From an uncultured Sphingobium sp. (GTDB lineage: Bacteria > Pseudomonadota > Alphaproteobacteria > Sphingomonadales > Sphingomonadaceae), in the NCBI GenBank assembly GCA_946479185.1, contig CAMLFF010000137.1, positions 1 through 8,228 on the forward strand: a stretch of DNA of 8,228 bases, given 5' to 3'. This document shows, in pieces, positions 1 to 6,041 of the stretch; within the stretch, counting starts at the first letter, position 1, and every line of letters starts with the position of its first letter. The notes under the pieces are model-generated. The model ran no database searches. It was not told the origin of the DNA and saw only the letters and a program-made list of their open reading frames with translations. Made by a program: the position numbers and the translations under genes.

Positions 1-279
1 CGTCTGATCGATCATGCTGCGCAACATATTTGCGCGCCGCTCGATCTGCCGGCGCCGACAAGCCAGATCCTGCCCATCATCATCGGGCCGGATGCGCGTA
101 CGATGCAGGTCGCCACATTGCTGCAGGAAGCAGGCTTCGACGTGCGTGGCATTCGTCCGCCGACTGTGCCGCGCGGCACCGCAAGGTTGCGCATTTCATT
201 GACGCTCAATGTGGACGAAGCGGTGATTGAGTCTCTGGGTGAGGCGCTGCGTCACGCACTCGCACAGGCCCCGGCATGA
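1..279 (+). CDS. bioF: 8-amino-7-oxononanoate synthase, C-terminal part
   Basis: This is the last 92 codons of a gene whose start lies left of the window. BioF is a cytoplasmic PLP enzyme that condenses pimeloyl-ACP (or pimeloyl-CoA) with L-alanine to give 8-amino-7-oxononanoate, the first step of biotin ring assembly. The visible part carries the C-terminal small-domain signature of the family, GIRPPTVPRGTARLRISLTL, including the arginine and proline pattern conserved in alpha-oxoamine synthases. The PLP-binding lysine would be in the missing part. Family members are about 380 residues, so roughly a quarter is visible. The stop codon overlaps the bioD start (ATGA), and the order bioF-bioD-bioA supports the call over other alpha-oxoamine synthases such as glycine C-acetyltransferase. 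Confidence 0.93.
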   Translation, partial: RLIDHAAQHICAPLDLPAPTSQILPIIIGPDARTMQVATLLQEAGFDVRGIRPPTVPRGTARLRISLTLNVDEAVIESLGEALRHALAQAPA

Positions 280-923
280 ACGGCACGCTGATCGTCTCCG
301 GCACGGATACCGGTATTGGCAAGACTGTTGTCGCCGCCGGTCTGGCTGCGGCGCTGGGCACCCATTATTGGAAGCCAGTGCAGGCTGGCATTGAGGATGG
401 CACGGACGCCGGTGAGGCCGCAACACTGGGCGTCCCCGCCGTGCATATCTTGCCCGAGGCTTATCGGCTCGCCCTGCCAGCCTCGCCCCATCTCGCTGCA
501 GAGCGCGAGGGCGTGACGCTGGAGGATGCGCAGCTTGCACTACCGCCAGAGCGCCCCCTGATCGTGGAGGGAGCCGGTGGCCTGATGGTGCCGCTGCGGC
601 GCGACCCGCCCACTCTGATGATCGACCTCTTCGCGCGCTGGGCTGCGCCTGTATTGCTCGTTGCCCGCACAAGCCTTGGCACGATCAACCATAGCCTGCT
701 CAGCGTCGAAGCTTTGCGCACGCGTGGGATAGCAATTGCCGGGTTGTTTTTCGTGGGGGATGCCCATCCCGACAATGAAGCCGTGATCCCCGCCATTGCG
801 GGCGTGCGCAGCTTCGGGCGATTGCCGCATCTGGAACAGCTCGATGCCGCACATCTGGCGCGCGCGATGCACGATAATATCGATTTGGACGGCGTGCGCG
901 CCGCGATGGGACTGACTCCATGA
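276..923 (+). CDS. bioD: Dethiobiotin synthetase
   Basis: BioD is a cytoplasmic ATP-dependent carboxylase that closes the ureido ring of 7,8-diaminononanoate to make dethiobiotin, the substrate of BioB. The 215-residue product has the usual family length (about 220). Visible motifs in order are the P-loop GTDTGIGKT (residues 9-17), WKPVQAG (32-38), whose lysine belongs to the substrate/phosphate site, a PASPHLAA stretch (68-75), the VEGAGG metal/nucleotide motif (97-102), and RTSLGTINHSLLSVEAL (131-147), typical of the ParA/MinD-like fold. The start ATG overlaps the bioF stop by 4 bases and the stop overlaps the bioA start by 4 bases, so translation is probably coupled. No independent promoter is evident. 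Confidence 0.96.
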   Translation: MNGTLIVSGTDTGIGKTVVAAGLAAALGTHYWKPVQAGIEDGTDAGEAATLGVPAVHILPEAYRLALPASPHLAAEREGVTLEDAQLALPPERPLIVEGAGGLMVPLRRDPPTLMIDLFARWAAPVLLVARTSLGTINHSLLSVEALRTRGIAIAGLFFVGDAHPDNEAVIPAIAGVRSFGRLPHLEQLDAAHLARAMHDNIDLDGVRAAMGLTP

Positions 924-2179
924 ACTCCCCCGTCTGGCACCCCTTCACGCAGCACGGCCTTAGTGAGGCCATCCCGCAGATCGCCTCCGCCTCAGGCGCA
1001 TGGCTGCACTGTGCGGATGGCACGAAGCTGCTCGATGCCATCTCAAGCTGGTGGGTGATCACGCATGGCCATTGCGAGCCGCGCATCGCCGCCGCAATTG
1101 CGCAGCAGGCAGCGCAACTCGATCAGATCATCTTCGCCGGTTACACCCACCCACAAGCCGAGCAGCTTGCCCGATCGCTCGTGTCGCTCGCGCCGCCGGG
1201 CCTCGATCATGTGTTTTTCTCGGACAGCGGATCGACGGCGGTGGAAGTCGCGCTCAAGATGGCGCTGGGGCATTGGCATAATCGTGGCGAGGCGCGGCAC
1301 CGCATTTTGGTGATCGAACACAGCTATCATGGCGACACCATCGGCGCGATGTCGGTGGGTGCGCGGAGCGTGTTCAACCGCGCCTATGAGCCGTTGCTGT
1401 TTGACGTTGCCACAGTGCCTTTCCCCCATGCCAGCGCGCAGCAGGAAAGCCTCGATGCGCTCGAGGCGCTATGCCGAGGCCCGAACAAGCCCGCGGCGCT
1501 GATCGTCGAGCCACTGGTGCTGGGGGCGGGCGGTATGCTCTTCTATTCGCCACAGGCGTTGCGCGCCATGCGAGAGATTGCTGCGCAGTATGACGTGCTG
1601 TTCATCGCCGATGAAGTGATGACCGGCTGGGGTCGCACGGGCACGCTGTTCGCATGTGAGCAGGCAGACATCTCTCCGGATATCATGTGCGTGGCAAAGG
1701 GGCTGACGGGCGGCGCAGTTCCGCTCGCGGCGACGCTGGCGAGCGCGGAAATCTTCGCATCCCACTCCACCAACGATCGCGCGGACATGTTCTTCCATTC
1801 CTCCAGCTTCACGGCCAACCCGGTTTGCTGCGCGGCGGCCAATGCCAATATCGCAATCTGGCAGACCGACGATGTGGCTGGGCAGATCGCTGGCCTTGGC
1901 GATGCGCTCGATGAGGGACTCGCGCAGCTCTCCGCTCATCCAAAGCTCGGCAATGCGCGGCGGATCGGCGCGATTGCCGCCATCGATCTGGTCGGCGAGC
2001 GGGTGGGCTATATGAGTGATGTCGCGCCGCGATTGCGAGCCGATGCGCTCGCAAACGGCCTCTTGCTTCGGCCCCTCGGAGACACCATCTATCTGATGCC
2101 GCCCTACTGCACGACGCGGGCCGAGATTGCTCAAAGCATCACGATCATCGAAGCCGCTGTGGATGCCCTGCCGGCCTGA
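920..2179 (+). CDS. bioA: Adenosylmethionine-8-amino-7-oxononanoate aminotransferase
   Basis: BioA transfers an amino group to 8-amino-7-oxononanoate, giving 7,8-diaminononanoate; enzymes of this type use S-adenosylmethionine as donor. It is a fold-type I, class III PLP aminotransferase. The 419 residues match the family length. Visible features are WHPFTQ near the N-terminus (6-11), the paired tryptophans in SSWW (42-45) that are distinctive of BioA, GSTAVEVALKMA (104-115) at the cofactor phosphate site, SYHGDT (135-140), DEVMTGWGRTG (231-241) with the aspartate that contacts the pyridine nitrogen, and AKGLTGG with the PLP lysine K260. The paired tryptophans and the operon separate it from ornithine or GABA aminotransferases. 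A GGGA at 908-911, 8 bases before the ATG and inside bioD, can serve as ribosome binding site. It is the last biotin gene here; bioB is not in the window. Confidence 0.96.
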   Translation: MNSPVWHPFTQHGLSEAIPQIASASGAWLHCADGTKLLDAISSWWVITHGHCEPRIAAAIAQQAAQLDQIIFAGYTHPQAEQLARSLVSLAPPGLDHVFFSDSGSTAVEVALKMALGHWHNRGEARHRILVIEHSYHGDTIGAMSVGARSVFNRAYEPLLFDVATVPFPHASAQQESLDALEALCRGPNKPAALIVEPLVLGAGGMLFYSPQALRAMREIAAQYDVLFIADEVMTGWGRTGTLFACEQADISPDIMCVAKGLTGGAVPLAATLASAEIFASHSTNDRADMFFHSSSFTANPVCCAAANANIAIWQTDDVAGQIAGLGDALDEGLAQLSAHPKLGNARRIGAIAAIDLVGERVGYMSDVAPRLRADALANGLLLRPLGDTIYLMPPYCTTRAEIAQSITIIEAAVDALPA

Positions 2180-2214
2180 CACCCGGGCTGAATAAAATGC
2201 CCGTGGCTCTTCGC

Positions 2215-2243
2215 TTTTCAATTGATGCGTTTGCAGCTATGGG
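2215..2243 (+). promoter_or_regulatory. Possible promoter for infA
   Basis: The 91-base gap between bioA and infA holds TTTTCA (2215-2220), a 17-base spacer, and TATGGG (2238-2243), about 27 bases before the infA start. The spacing suits a housekeeping sigma factor, but both hexamers are weak matches and the call rests on position. A change of pathway at this gap makes some promoter likely. Confidence 0.25.
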
Positions 2244-2270
2244 GCGCCATTCGCGAAAAACTGGAAGAAC

Positions 2271-2516
2271 ATGGCAAAAGAAGAACTTCTCGAGATGCGG
2301 GGGCAGGTGGTGGAGCTACTCCCCAATGCAATGTTCCGCGTCCGTCTTGAAAATGACCACGAAATTCTCGGTCACACGGCAGGCAAAATGCGCAAGAATC
2401 GCATCCGCGTGCTGGTGGGTGATGAAGTGCTCGTGGAGCTCACGCCTTACGACCTGACCAAGGGTCGCATCACTTATCGTTATATGCCTGGCCGCGGCGG
2501 GCCTGGCCCGGCCTGA
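2271..2516 (+). CDS. infA: Translation initiation factor IF-1
   Basis: IF-1 is a small OB-fold (S1-like) protein that binds the 30S ribosomal A site and works with IF-2 and IF-3 during initiation. The N-terminus [20 protein letters not shown], the block [16 protein letters not shown] (39-53) and [15 protein letters not shown] (56-70) are the highly conserved parts of the family. The product is 81 residues; the usual bacterial protein of about 72 ends shortly after the GRI block. The extra residues form a glycine/proline-rich tail ([10 protein letters not shown], 72-81), which I recall as common in sphingomonads. A GGAAGA about 5 bases before the ATG gives a clear ribosome binding site and fixes the start. 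The gene begins the infA-maf-RNase-yacG cluster. Confidence 0.97.
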   Translation: MAKEELLEMRGQVVELLPNAMFRVRLENDHEILGHTAGKMRKNRIRVLVGDEVLVELTPYDLTKGRITYRYMPGRGGPGPA

Positions 2517-2551
2517 GCAGCATCGCGGTGGCGCCGCTGCCGTGCACGACC

Positions 2552-3124
2552 ATGCGCCTCATCCTTGCATCTGCCTCTCCGCGTCGACTTGATTTGCTGG
2601 CCCAGATCGGCGTGTCTGCCGATGCTGTGGACCCTGCCGATATTGATGAGACCCCACGCAAGGAAGAAGTGCCTGCAGTCTATGCCTCGCGCATGGCCGC
2701 CGAAAAGGGCGCTGCCGTGGCGGCGCGTCACGCGGGCGCGCTCATCCTGAGCGGCGATACGGTGGTCGCCTGCGGTCGCCGCATCCTGCCCAAGGCGGAA
2801 GATGAGGCCACGGCGCGGCTGTGCCTCAAGCTGCTCTCCGGGCGGCGGCACCGCGTGCTGAGCGCGGTCACGCTGATCGATACAGCAGGCAAGGCGCGGC
2901 ACAAGCTCTCGACCAGCATCGTCACCTTCAAGCGGCTGCACCCCGATGAGATCGATGCCTATATCGCCTGTGGCGAGTGGCACGGCAAAGCGGGCGGCTA
3001 TGCCATCCAAGGCAGCGCTGCGGGCCTCATCCGCGCGCTTTCCGGCAGCCCATCCGGCGTGATCGGCCTTCCCCTCTATGAAACGCGCGCTTTGCTGCGC
3101 GCGGTGGAATATCCCTGTGACTGA
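2552..3124 (+). CDS. maf: Maf-family nucleoside triphosphate pyrophosphatase
   Basis: Maf-like proteins hydrolyse non-canonical or regulatory nucleoside triphosphates (dTTP/UTP or m7GTP, by subfamily) to monophosphates. They are cytoplasmic house-cleaning enzymes also linked to septum formation. The 190-residue product has the diagnostic N-terminus LILASASPRR (3-12), SGDTVV with the catalytic aspartate near residue 68, SGRRHRVLSAVTL (94-106), and the C-terminal GYAIQG (149-154) and GSPSGVIGLPLYE (165-177) blocks. The frame stays open upstream to a GTG at 2528, but the ATG at 2552 puts the conserved motif at the usual distance from the start, so I chose it; the ribosome binding site is weak. 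It starts 35 bases after infA, and its last codons overlap the next gene. I cannot assign the YhdE or YceF subtype with certainty. Confidence 0.92.
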   Translation: MRLILASASPRRLDLLAQIGVSADAVDPADIDETPRKEEVPAVYASRMAAEKGAAVAARHAGALILSGDTVVACGRRILPKAEDEATARLCLKLLSGRRHRVLSAVTLIDTAGKARHKLSTSIVTFKRLHPDEIDAYIACGEWHGKAGGYAIQGSAAGLIRALSGSPSGVIGLPLYETRALLRAVEYPCD

Positions 3125-4160
3125 TACGACTCCCGCGCAAAATCTCGGCCCCCAATGGCTATATGAAGAAGGCATTGGCGAGGCGCGCGCCGTGCTCGTG
3201 CGGCGCGGGCAAATCGTGGAAGCTCAGATCGAGCGGGACGACAAGCGCGCGCGCACCGGCGGCGTTTACCCAGGGCGCCTCGCGCGCACGCTCATCCTGC
3301 GCAAGCGCGGCCTTGCGCGGCTGGATAGCGGCGAGATGGTGCTGATCGAGCCGATCCCGCCTAAAGTTTCCGAAGGCGCAACCATCCGCGTGGAGATTTT
3401 GCGGGAAGCCATTGGCGAGCCGGGGCTGGATGACACACGCGAGAAGCTGGCCAAGGGCCGCATCGCCTTGCAGAGCCTGGGCATCGGGCCGGGGCCGAGC
3501 CTCTATCAGCGCCTCAAGGGCAGCGGGCTTCCGGTCGTGCCTTGCCCGGCGCATGAGGAAGATCGCTTTGAGGCAGCCGGTTGGAGCGAGCTGCTCGCCG
3601 AAGCCATGAGCGGCGAGGTGGGCAGCGAGGATGCCGCCCTGCGCATCTTCCCGACCCCCGCCATGACGCTCATTGATGTGGATGGCAGCCTGCCCCCTGC
3701 GCAGCTCGGGCCCAAGGGCGCCAAGCTCGCCGCGCAGGCCATCGCACGGCTGGGCATTGCCGGATCAATCGGCATCGATTTGCCGACGATGAACAATAAG
3801 GATGAGCGGCTGATCGCAGCGGCGCAGATCGACAAATTTCTGGAGCAACCCTTTGAGCGCACCGCCGTGAATGGTTTTGGCTTTGTGCAGATCATCCGCA
3901 AGCGCGAGCGCCCCTCACTGATTGAACTGCTGCGTGCCGATCCGGTGCGTGCGGCCAGCATGGCGGCTTTGCGCGCGGCAGAACGGCATGAGAGCGCCAA
4001 GGGTTCTGGCGGCGCGGTCACGCTCACCGTTTCGGCTCCCGTGGCGCGCGATATCCGCGATCATCCCGATTGGATGAAGCTGCTGGAGAAGCGTCGCGGC
4101 GGTGCGCTCAATCTGGTGACCGATGAAACTCTAGCGGTTGGATCTCATCATGCCCACTAG
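3117..4160 (+). CDS. Compact RNase E/G-family ribonuclease
   Basis: The product resembles RNase E/G endoribonucleases, which cut single-stranded A/U-rich RNA and process 5S or 16S rRNA. From a GTG at 3117 it is 347 residues, against about 490 for RNase G and far more for RNase E. GGTGGA (3103-3108) lies 8 bases before this GTG, and the start overlaps the maf stop by 8 bases; the next upstream start (ATG 3078) lacks this support. Residues 15-100 look like a shortened S1-type region (GGVYPGRL near 48-55). The catalytic core keeps the two metal-binding aspartates as LIDVDG (D187) and GIDLPT (D221). The CPxCxG zinc-link that joins RNase E/G dimers is not seen. Sphingomonads, as I recall, often have such a short form beside a full RNase E. 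Catalysis looks possible; the substrate is unknown. Confidence 0.82.
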   Translation: MTDTTPAQNLGPQWLYEEGIGEARAVLVRRGQIVEAQIERDDKRARTGGVYPGRLARTLILRKRGLARLDSGEMVLIEPIPPKVSEGATIRVEILREAIGEPGLDDTREKLAKGRIALQSLGIGPGPSLYQRLKGSGLPVVPCPAHEEDRFEAAGWSELLAEAMSGEVGSEDAALRIFPTPAMTLIDVDGSLPPAQLGPKGAKLAAQAIARLGIAGSIGIDLPTMNNKDERLIAAAQIDKFLEQPFERTAVNGFGFVQIIRKRERPSLIELLRADPVRAASMAALRAAERHESAKGSGGAVTLTVSAPVARDIRDHPDWMKLLEKRRGGALNLVTDETLAVGSHHAH

Positions 4161-4323
4161 AGGCGCTTGCCCGATTTGCCGCAAGCCGACCGATCCGGCC
4201 TTCCGCCCCTTCTGCTCGCGCGGTTGCCGCGATCGCGATCTGCTGGGCTGGATGGATGGCGGCTATCGCATCCCCGTGCGGCCCGATGAGCTGGAAGACG
4301 AAACGAATCGCGAGGACGATTGA
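4150..4323 (+). CDS. yacG: DNA gyrase inhibitor YacG
   Basis: YacG is a very small zinc-ribbon protein that in E. coli binds GyrB and blocks DNA gyrase. The 57-residue product has CPIC (C7, C10) and FCSRGC (C22, C26), forming the zinc site, followed by RDRDLLGW and an acidic C-terminus (DELEDETNREDD), as in the family. The loop between the cysteine pairs is 11 residues, shorter than in E. coli YacG and usual for alphaproteobacteria. The ATG at 4150 is preferred over an in-frame TTG at 4138. It overlaps the last 11 bases of the ribonuclease gene, so translation is probably coupled. The placement after maf and an RNase E/G gene recurs in alphaproteobacteria and supports the call. Confidence 0.93.
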   Translation: MPTRGACPICRKPTDPAFRPFCSRGCRDRDLLGWMDGGYRIPVRPDELEDETNREDD

Positions 4324-4423
4324 GCGCCTCTCATACGCTCATACATCTTGCGTGCAGGAACGATCGGGCATGTTCGACGGTGAGGGACACAACCTCAACG
4401 AAATCAACGAACGAGAAGCCATC

Positions 4424-4762
4424 ATGAATATCGCAAAAAGCCTCACCGGACTGGCCATGATTGGCCTGATTACGGCGCCCGTGGCAGCCGCCAAACTTGG
4501 CGAGAAGGACCGCGCCCGCGTCTCGCGCGCTGCGCCCAAGGAGCGTTCGGAAGTCCGCTATTGCCTGCTTAAGCGCAAGGAAGGCGCCAAGAAGGGCACG
4601 ATCATCGGCGCTGCTGGTGGCGCTGCGACCGGCGCGATTGCAGGCGGCAATCTTGGTGAAACATTGCTCGCCGGCGGCGCTGGCGCGCTCGCAGGCAACC
4701 TGATCGGCAAGGGCAGCGGCACCAATGCACGCTGCGATGCGGTGCTGCGCCGCAATCCCTGA
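4424..4762 (+). CDS. Secreted glycine-zipper protein, unknown function
   Basis: This small protein of 112 residues has no assigned function. Residues 1-23 form a signal peptide: a lysine near the start, a hydrophobic stretch (LTGLAMIGLITAPV) and an AAA before the likely cleavage at residue 23. The mature part begins charged (KLGEKDRARVSRAAPKERSE), then has a glycine zipper from about 58 to 96 with GxxxG-type repeats, of the kind found in outer-membrane-associated 17-kDa or OmpA-like lipoproteins. There is no lipobox cysteine. Two cysteines flank the zipper (C47 and C104) and could form a disulfide in the periplasm. GAGAAG just upstream of the ATG serves as ribosome binding site. It lies 100 bases after yacG, and a strong terminator follows it, so it may be its own transcription unit. 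Membrane or envelope association is an inference. Confidence 0.8.
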   Translation: MNIAKSLTGLAMIGLITAPVAAAKLGEKDRARVSRAAPKERSEVRYCLLKRKEGAKKGTIIGAAGGAATGAIAGGNLGETLLAGGAGALAGNLIGKGSGTNARCDAVLRRNP

Positions 4763-4786
4763 ACTGCTCAAATGCAGGTCTGATCC

Positions 4787-4826
4787 AAAAATCCCGGCAG
4801 GCAGCCCCTGCCGGGATTAATCTTTT
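4787..4826. terminator. Bidirectional rho-independent terminator
   Basis: A perfect 12-bp stem (AATCCCGGCAGG at 4790-4801 with its complement at 4807-4818) encloses a 5-base loop. A TCTTTT tract follows on the + strand, and five A on the left side (4787-4791) give a U-run on the - strand. It ends the glycine-zipper gene and insulates the tRNA gene beyond it. Confidence 0.93.
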
Positions 4827-4859
4827 CGATTGAAGGTCCCATGATCTGCGCGTTGGGGC

Positions 4860-4889
4860 TGGACAGGCACCAAAGACCATGCCTATAGC
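4860..4889 (+). promoter_or_regulatory. Likely promoter of the tRNA-Phe gene
   Basis: TGGACA (4860-4865), an 18-base spacer and TATAGC (4884-4889) form a reasonable housekeeping promoter whose transcription start would fall about 35 bases before the tRNA. The leader contains a 6-bp inverted repeat (CGCCCG at 4900-4905, CGGGCG at 4915-4920) that might fold in the precursor. It lies directly after the terminator of the preceding gene, where a new promoter is required. Confidence 0.5.
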
Positions 4890-4930
4890 GCTCGCTCTTC
4901 GCCCGGCACTCGATCGGGCGACATCCCCGT

Positions 4931-5006
4931 GCCCGGGTAGCTCAGTTGGTAGAGCATGCGACTGAAAATCGCAGTGTCGGCGGTTCGACTCCGTCCCCGG
5001 GCACCA
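4931..5006 (+). tRNA. tRNA-Phe (anticodon GAA)
   Basis: The 76-base gene folds into a complete cloverleaf. The acceptor stem GCCCGGG pairs with CCCGGGC (4996-5002). The D-arm stem is GCTC/GAGC. The anticodon stem TGCGA/TCGCA encloses a loop with GAA at 4964-4966. The T-arm carries TTCGACT in its loop, with one G-T pair in its stem. The CCA end is encoded (5004-5006). It decodes UUC/UUU. An integrase gene begins 221 bases downstream in the same direction, so the 3' end of this tRNA is the probable attachment site of an integrated element, and the element's insertion has kept the tRNA intact. Confidence 0.97.
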
Positions 5007-5028
5007 CTAATTTTCCTTTAAAATTAGT
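5006..5028 (+). terminator. AT-rich hairpin after tRNA-Phe
   Basis: A 9-bp inverted repeat (ACTAATTTT at 5006-5014 and AAAATTAGT at 5020-5028, loop CCTTT) starts at the last base of the tRNA. It may stop or process the tRNA transcript. No U-run follows and the stem is nearly all A-T, so it is a weak terminator at best. Its position at the presumed element boundary also allows a role in recombination. Confidence 0.35.
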
Positions 5029-5071
5029 TGGTTATCTGCAGTCTCGCTCTCTAGGAAGAGTGAAGCTACGC

Positions 5072-5163
5072 TAGCACAGTGTTAGCACTCAGCTTTTCCA
5101 GCCTTCAGCGATATCAAGACGTTAACGCTTTGCGGGCTAAGCTCAGAGGGGCTGATCTAGCAC
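5072..5163. repeat. TAGCAC repeats upstream of the integrase
   Basis: TAGCAC occurs at 5072-5077, 5083-5088 (11 bases apart, about one helical turn) and 5158-5163, all between the tRNA and the integrase start. Short repeated sites here are what one expects for arm-type binding sites of a tyrosine recombinase. A hexamer can recur by chance, so this is only suggestive. Confidence 0.3.
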
Positions 5164-5227
5164 ATTTCAAGCACAGCCGACGCACTCCGCAAATCGTGGT
5201 GCGCGACGCTTTGGGAGCGTGTGAAGC

Positions 5228-5962
5228 ATGGAAATGAGCCGAATTTCTGATCGACAACCTTTCGCGATCTTCCGTCGTGAGGGCAGCTCGATCTGGTGGG
5301 TGCGTTTTAGTATTCGCGGGGAAGGGCAGATCAGGAAGTCGCTGGAAACGCGCGATGAAGCTGAGGCCCAACGCAAGGCCAGCAAACTCTGGCACGAGGC
5401 GAACTACCGAAAAGAGAATGGGATGCGCGCTGTGCAGCGTTCGTTTCGTGCAGTCGCCGAAGAGTTCATCGAGCATATGCACGAGTTGTCGAGACAAGAG
5501 GAACAGCGGTTTAATCGGGGCAGACGTATTGAACCGCTCGTTGAGCGCTACTTCATACCTTATTTTGATACCAAGCCCATTGAGGCGATCACCGATGCAG
5601 ATGTGACGCGCTACATGGCATGGCGGAAAGCCTATTGGATTACCGGGCCTGGCAAGGATGTGACCCATATCGAATATCTCCGTGAGGGCAGGCGCGTGAA
5701 ACGCCCAGCTACCGATATGCGGCGCGTGCCAACCCCGAGTAGTCAACGCGGAGAGGCCGTAGTTCTGCGTCAACTTTTCCGTCAGGCAGCAAAATGGGGC
5801 TATATTAATCAGACCCAAATTCCCGATGTTGAAACGCCGCGCGTGCCGCCGTCACCCCGCCCAAGTTTTACAGCGAAGGAAATTGATCGCCTGCATAAAC
5901 TTGCTCAAAAGCGCATGGCTGCTCCAGATATCAATGAGCGCGTTCGAAAGACTGATTTTTAA
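5228..5962 (+). pseudogene. Truncated tyrosine recombinase (integrase) of an integrative element
   Basis: The 244-residue product matches the N-terminal part of phage/ICE-type tyrosine integrases, which insert elements into tRNA genes. Residues 10-60 form the arm-binding region (IWWVRFSIRGEG, then RDEAEAQRKA). Residues 72-200 form the SAM-like core-binding domain (VAEEFIEHMHELSRQEEQRF, then YFIPYFDTKPIEAITDADVT). SFTAKEIDRLHKLAQ (213-227) begins the catalytic domain. The frame then stops, before the first catalytic arginine and the His-Arg-Tyr residues; members are usually around 400 residues. It cannot recombine DNA alone. The rest is not found downstream, where a MocR gene begins within 80 bases, so deletion or insertion has removed it. 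GGGAG 10 bases before the ATG supports the start. Base composition is less GC-rich than the backbone genes to the left. Confidence 0.88.
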
Positions 5963-6009
5963 GCGCACCTCGCAAAGGCGTCTTTCGAGTGCCAAAGGTG
6001 AATCGAAAA
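5943..6009. promoter_or_regulatory. Possible operator repeats before the MocR gene
   Basis: TTCGAAA (5943-5949), TTTCGA (5983-5988) and TCGAAAA (6003-6009) form direct and inverted copies of TCGAAA in the 70 bases before the MocR start. MocR regulators often bind repeats near their own promoter. The link is inferred from position only, and no clear -35/-10 pair was found. Confidence 0.2.
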
Positions 6010-6041
6010 GTGGGGGTTGGCATTAGTGGGAGCTTGTGGCG

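Noticed and set aside
196..672. Long - strand frame opposite bioD
   Set aside because: Arginine- and alanine-rich shadow of a GC-rich gene, with no recognisable domain.
2184..2203. Possible terminator after bioA (CGGGC...GCCCG)
   Set aside because: The stem is only 5 bp with a 10-base loop and no T-run follows, so it is too weak to call.
1469..2221. Long - strand frame opposite bioA
   Set aside because: Shadow of bioA; the + strand frame carries all the expected catalytic motifs.
3078..3116. Upstream ATG for the ribonuclease gene
   Set aside because: It would extend 13 codons into maf, and the GTG at 3117 has the better ribosome binding site and fits the gene overlap.
5114..5818. Long open frame on the - strand opposite the integrase
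   Set aside because: It is antisense to a recognisable recombinase and its translation has no family resemblance.
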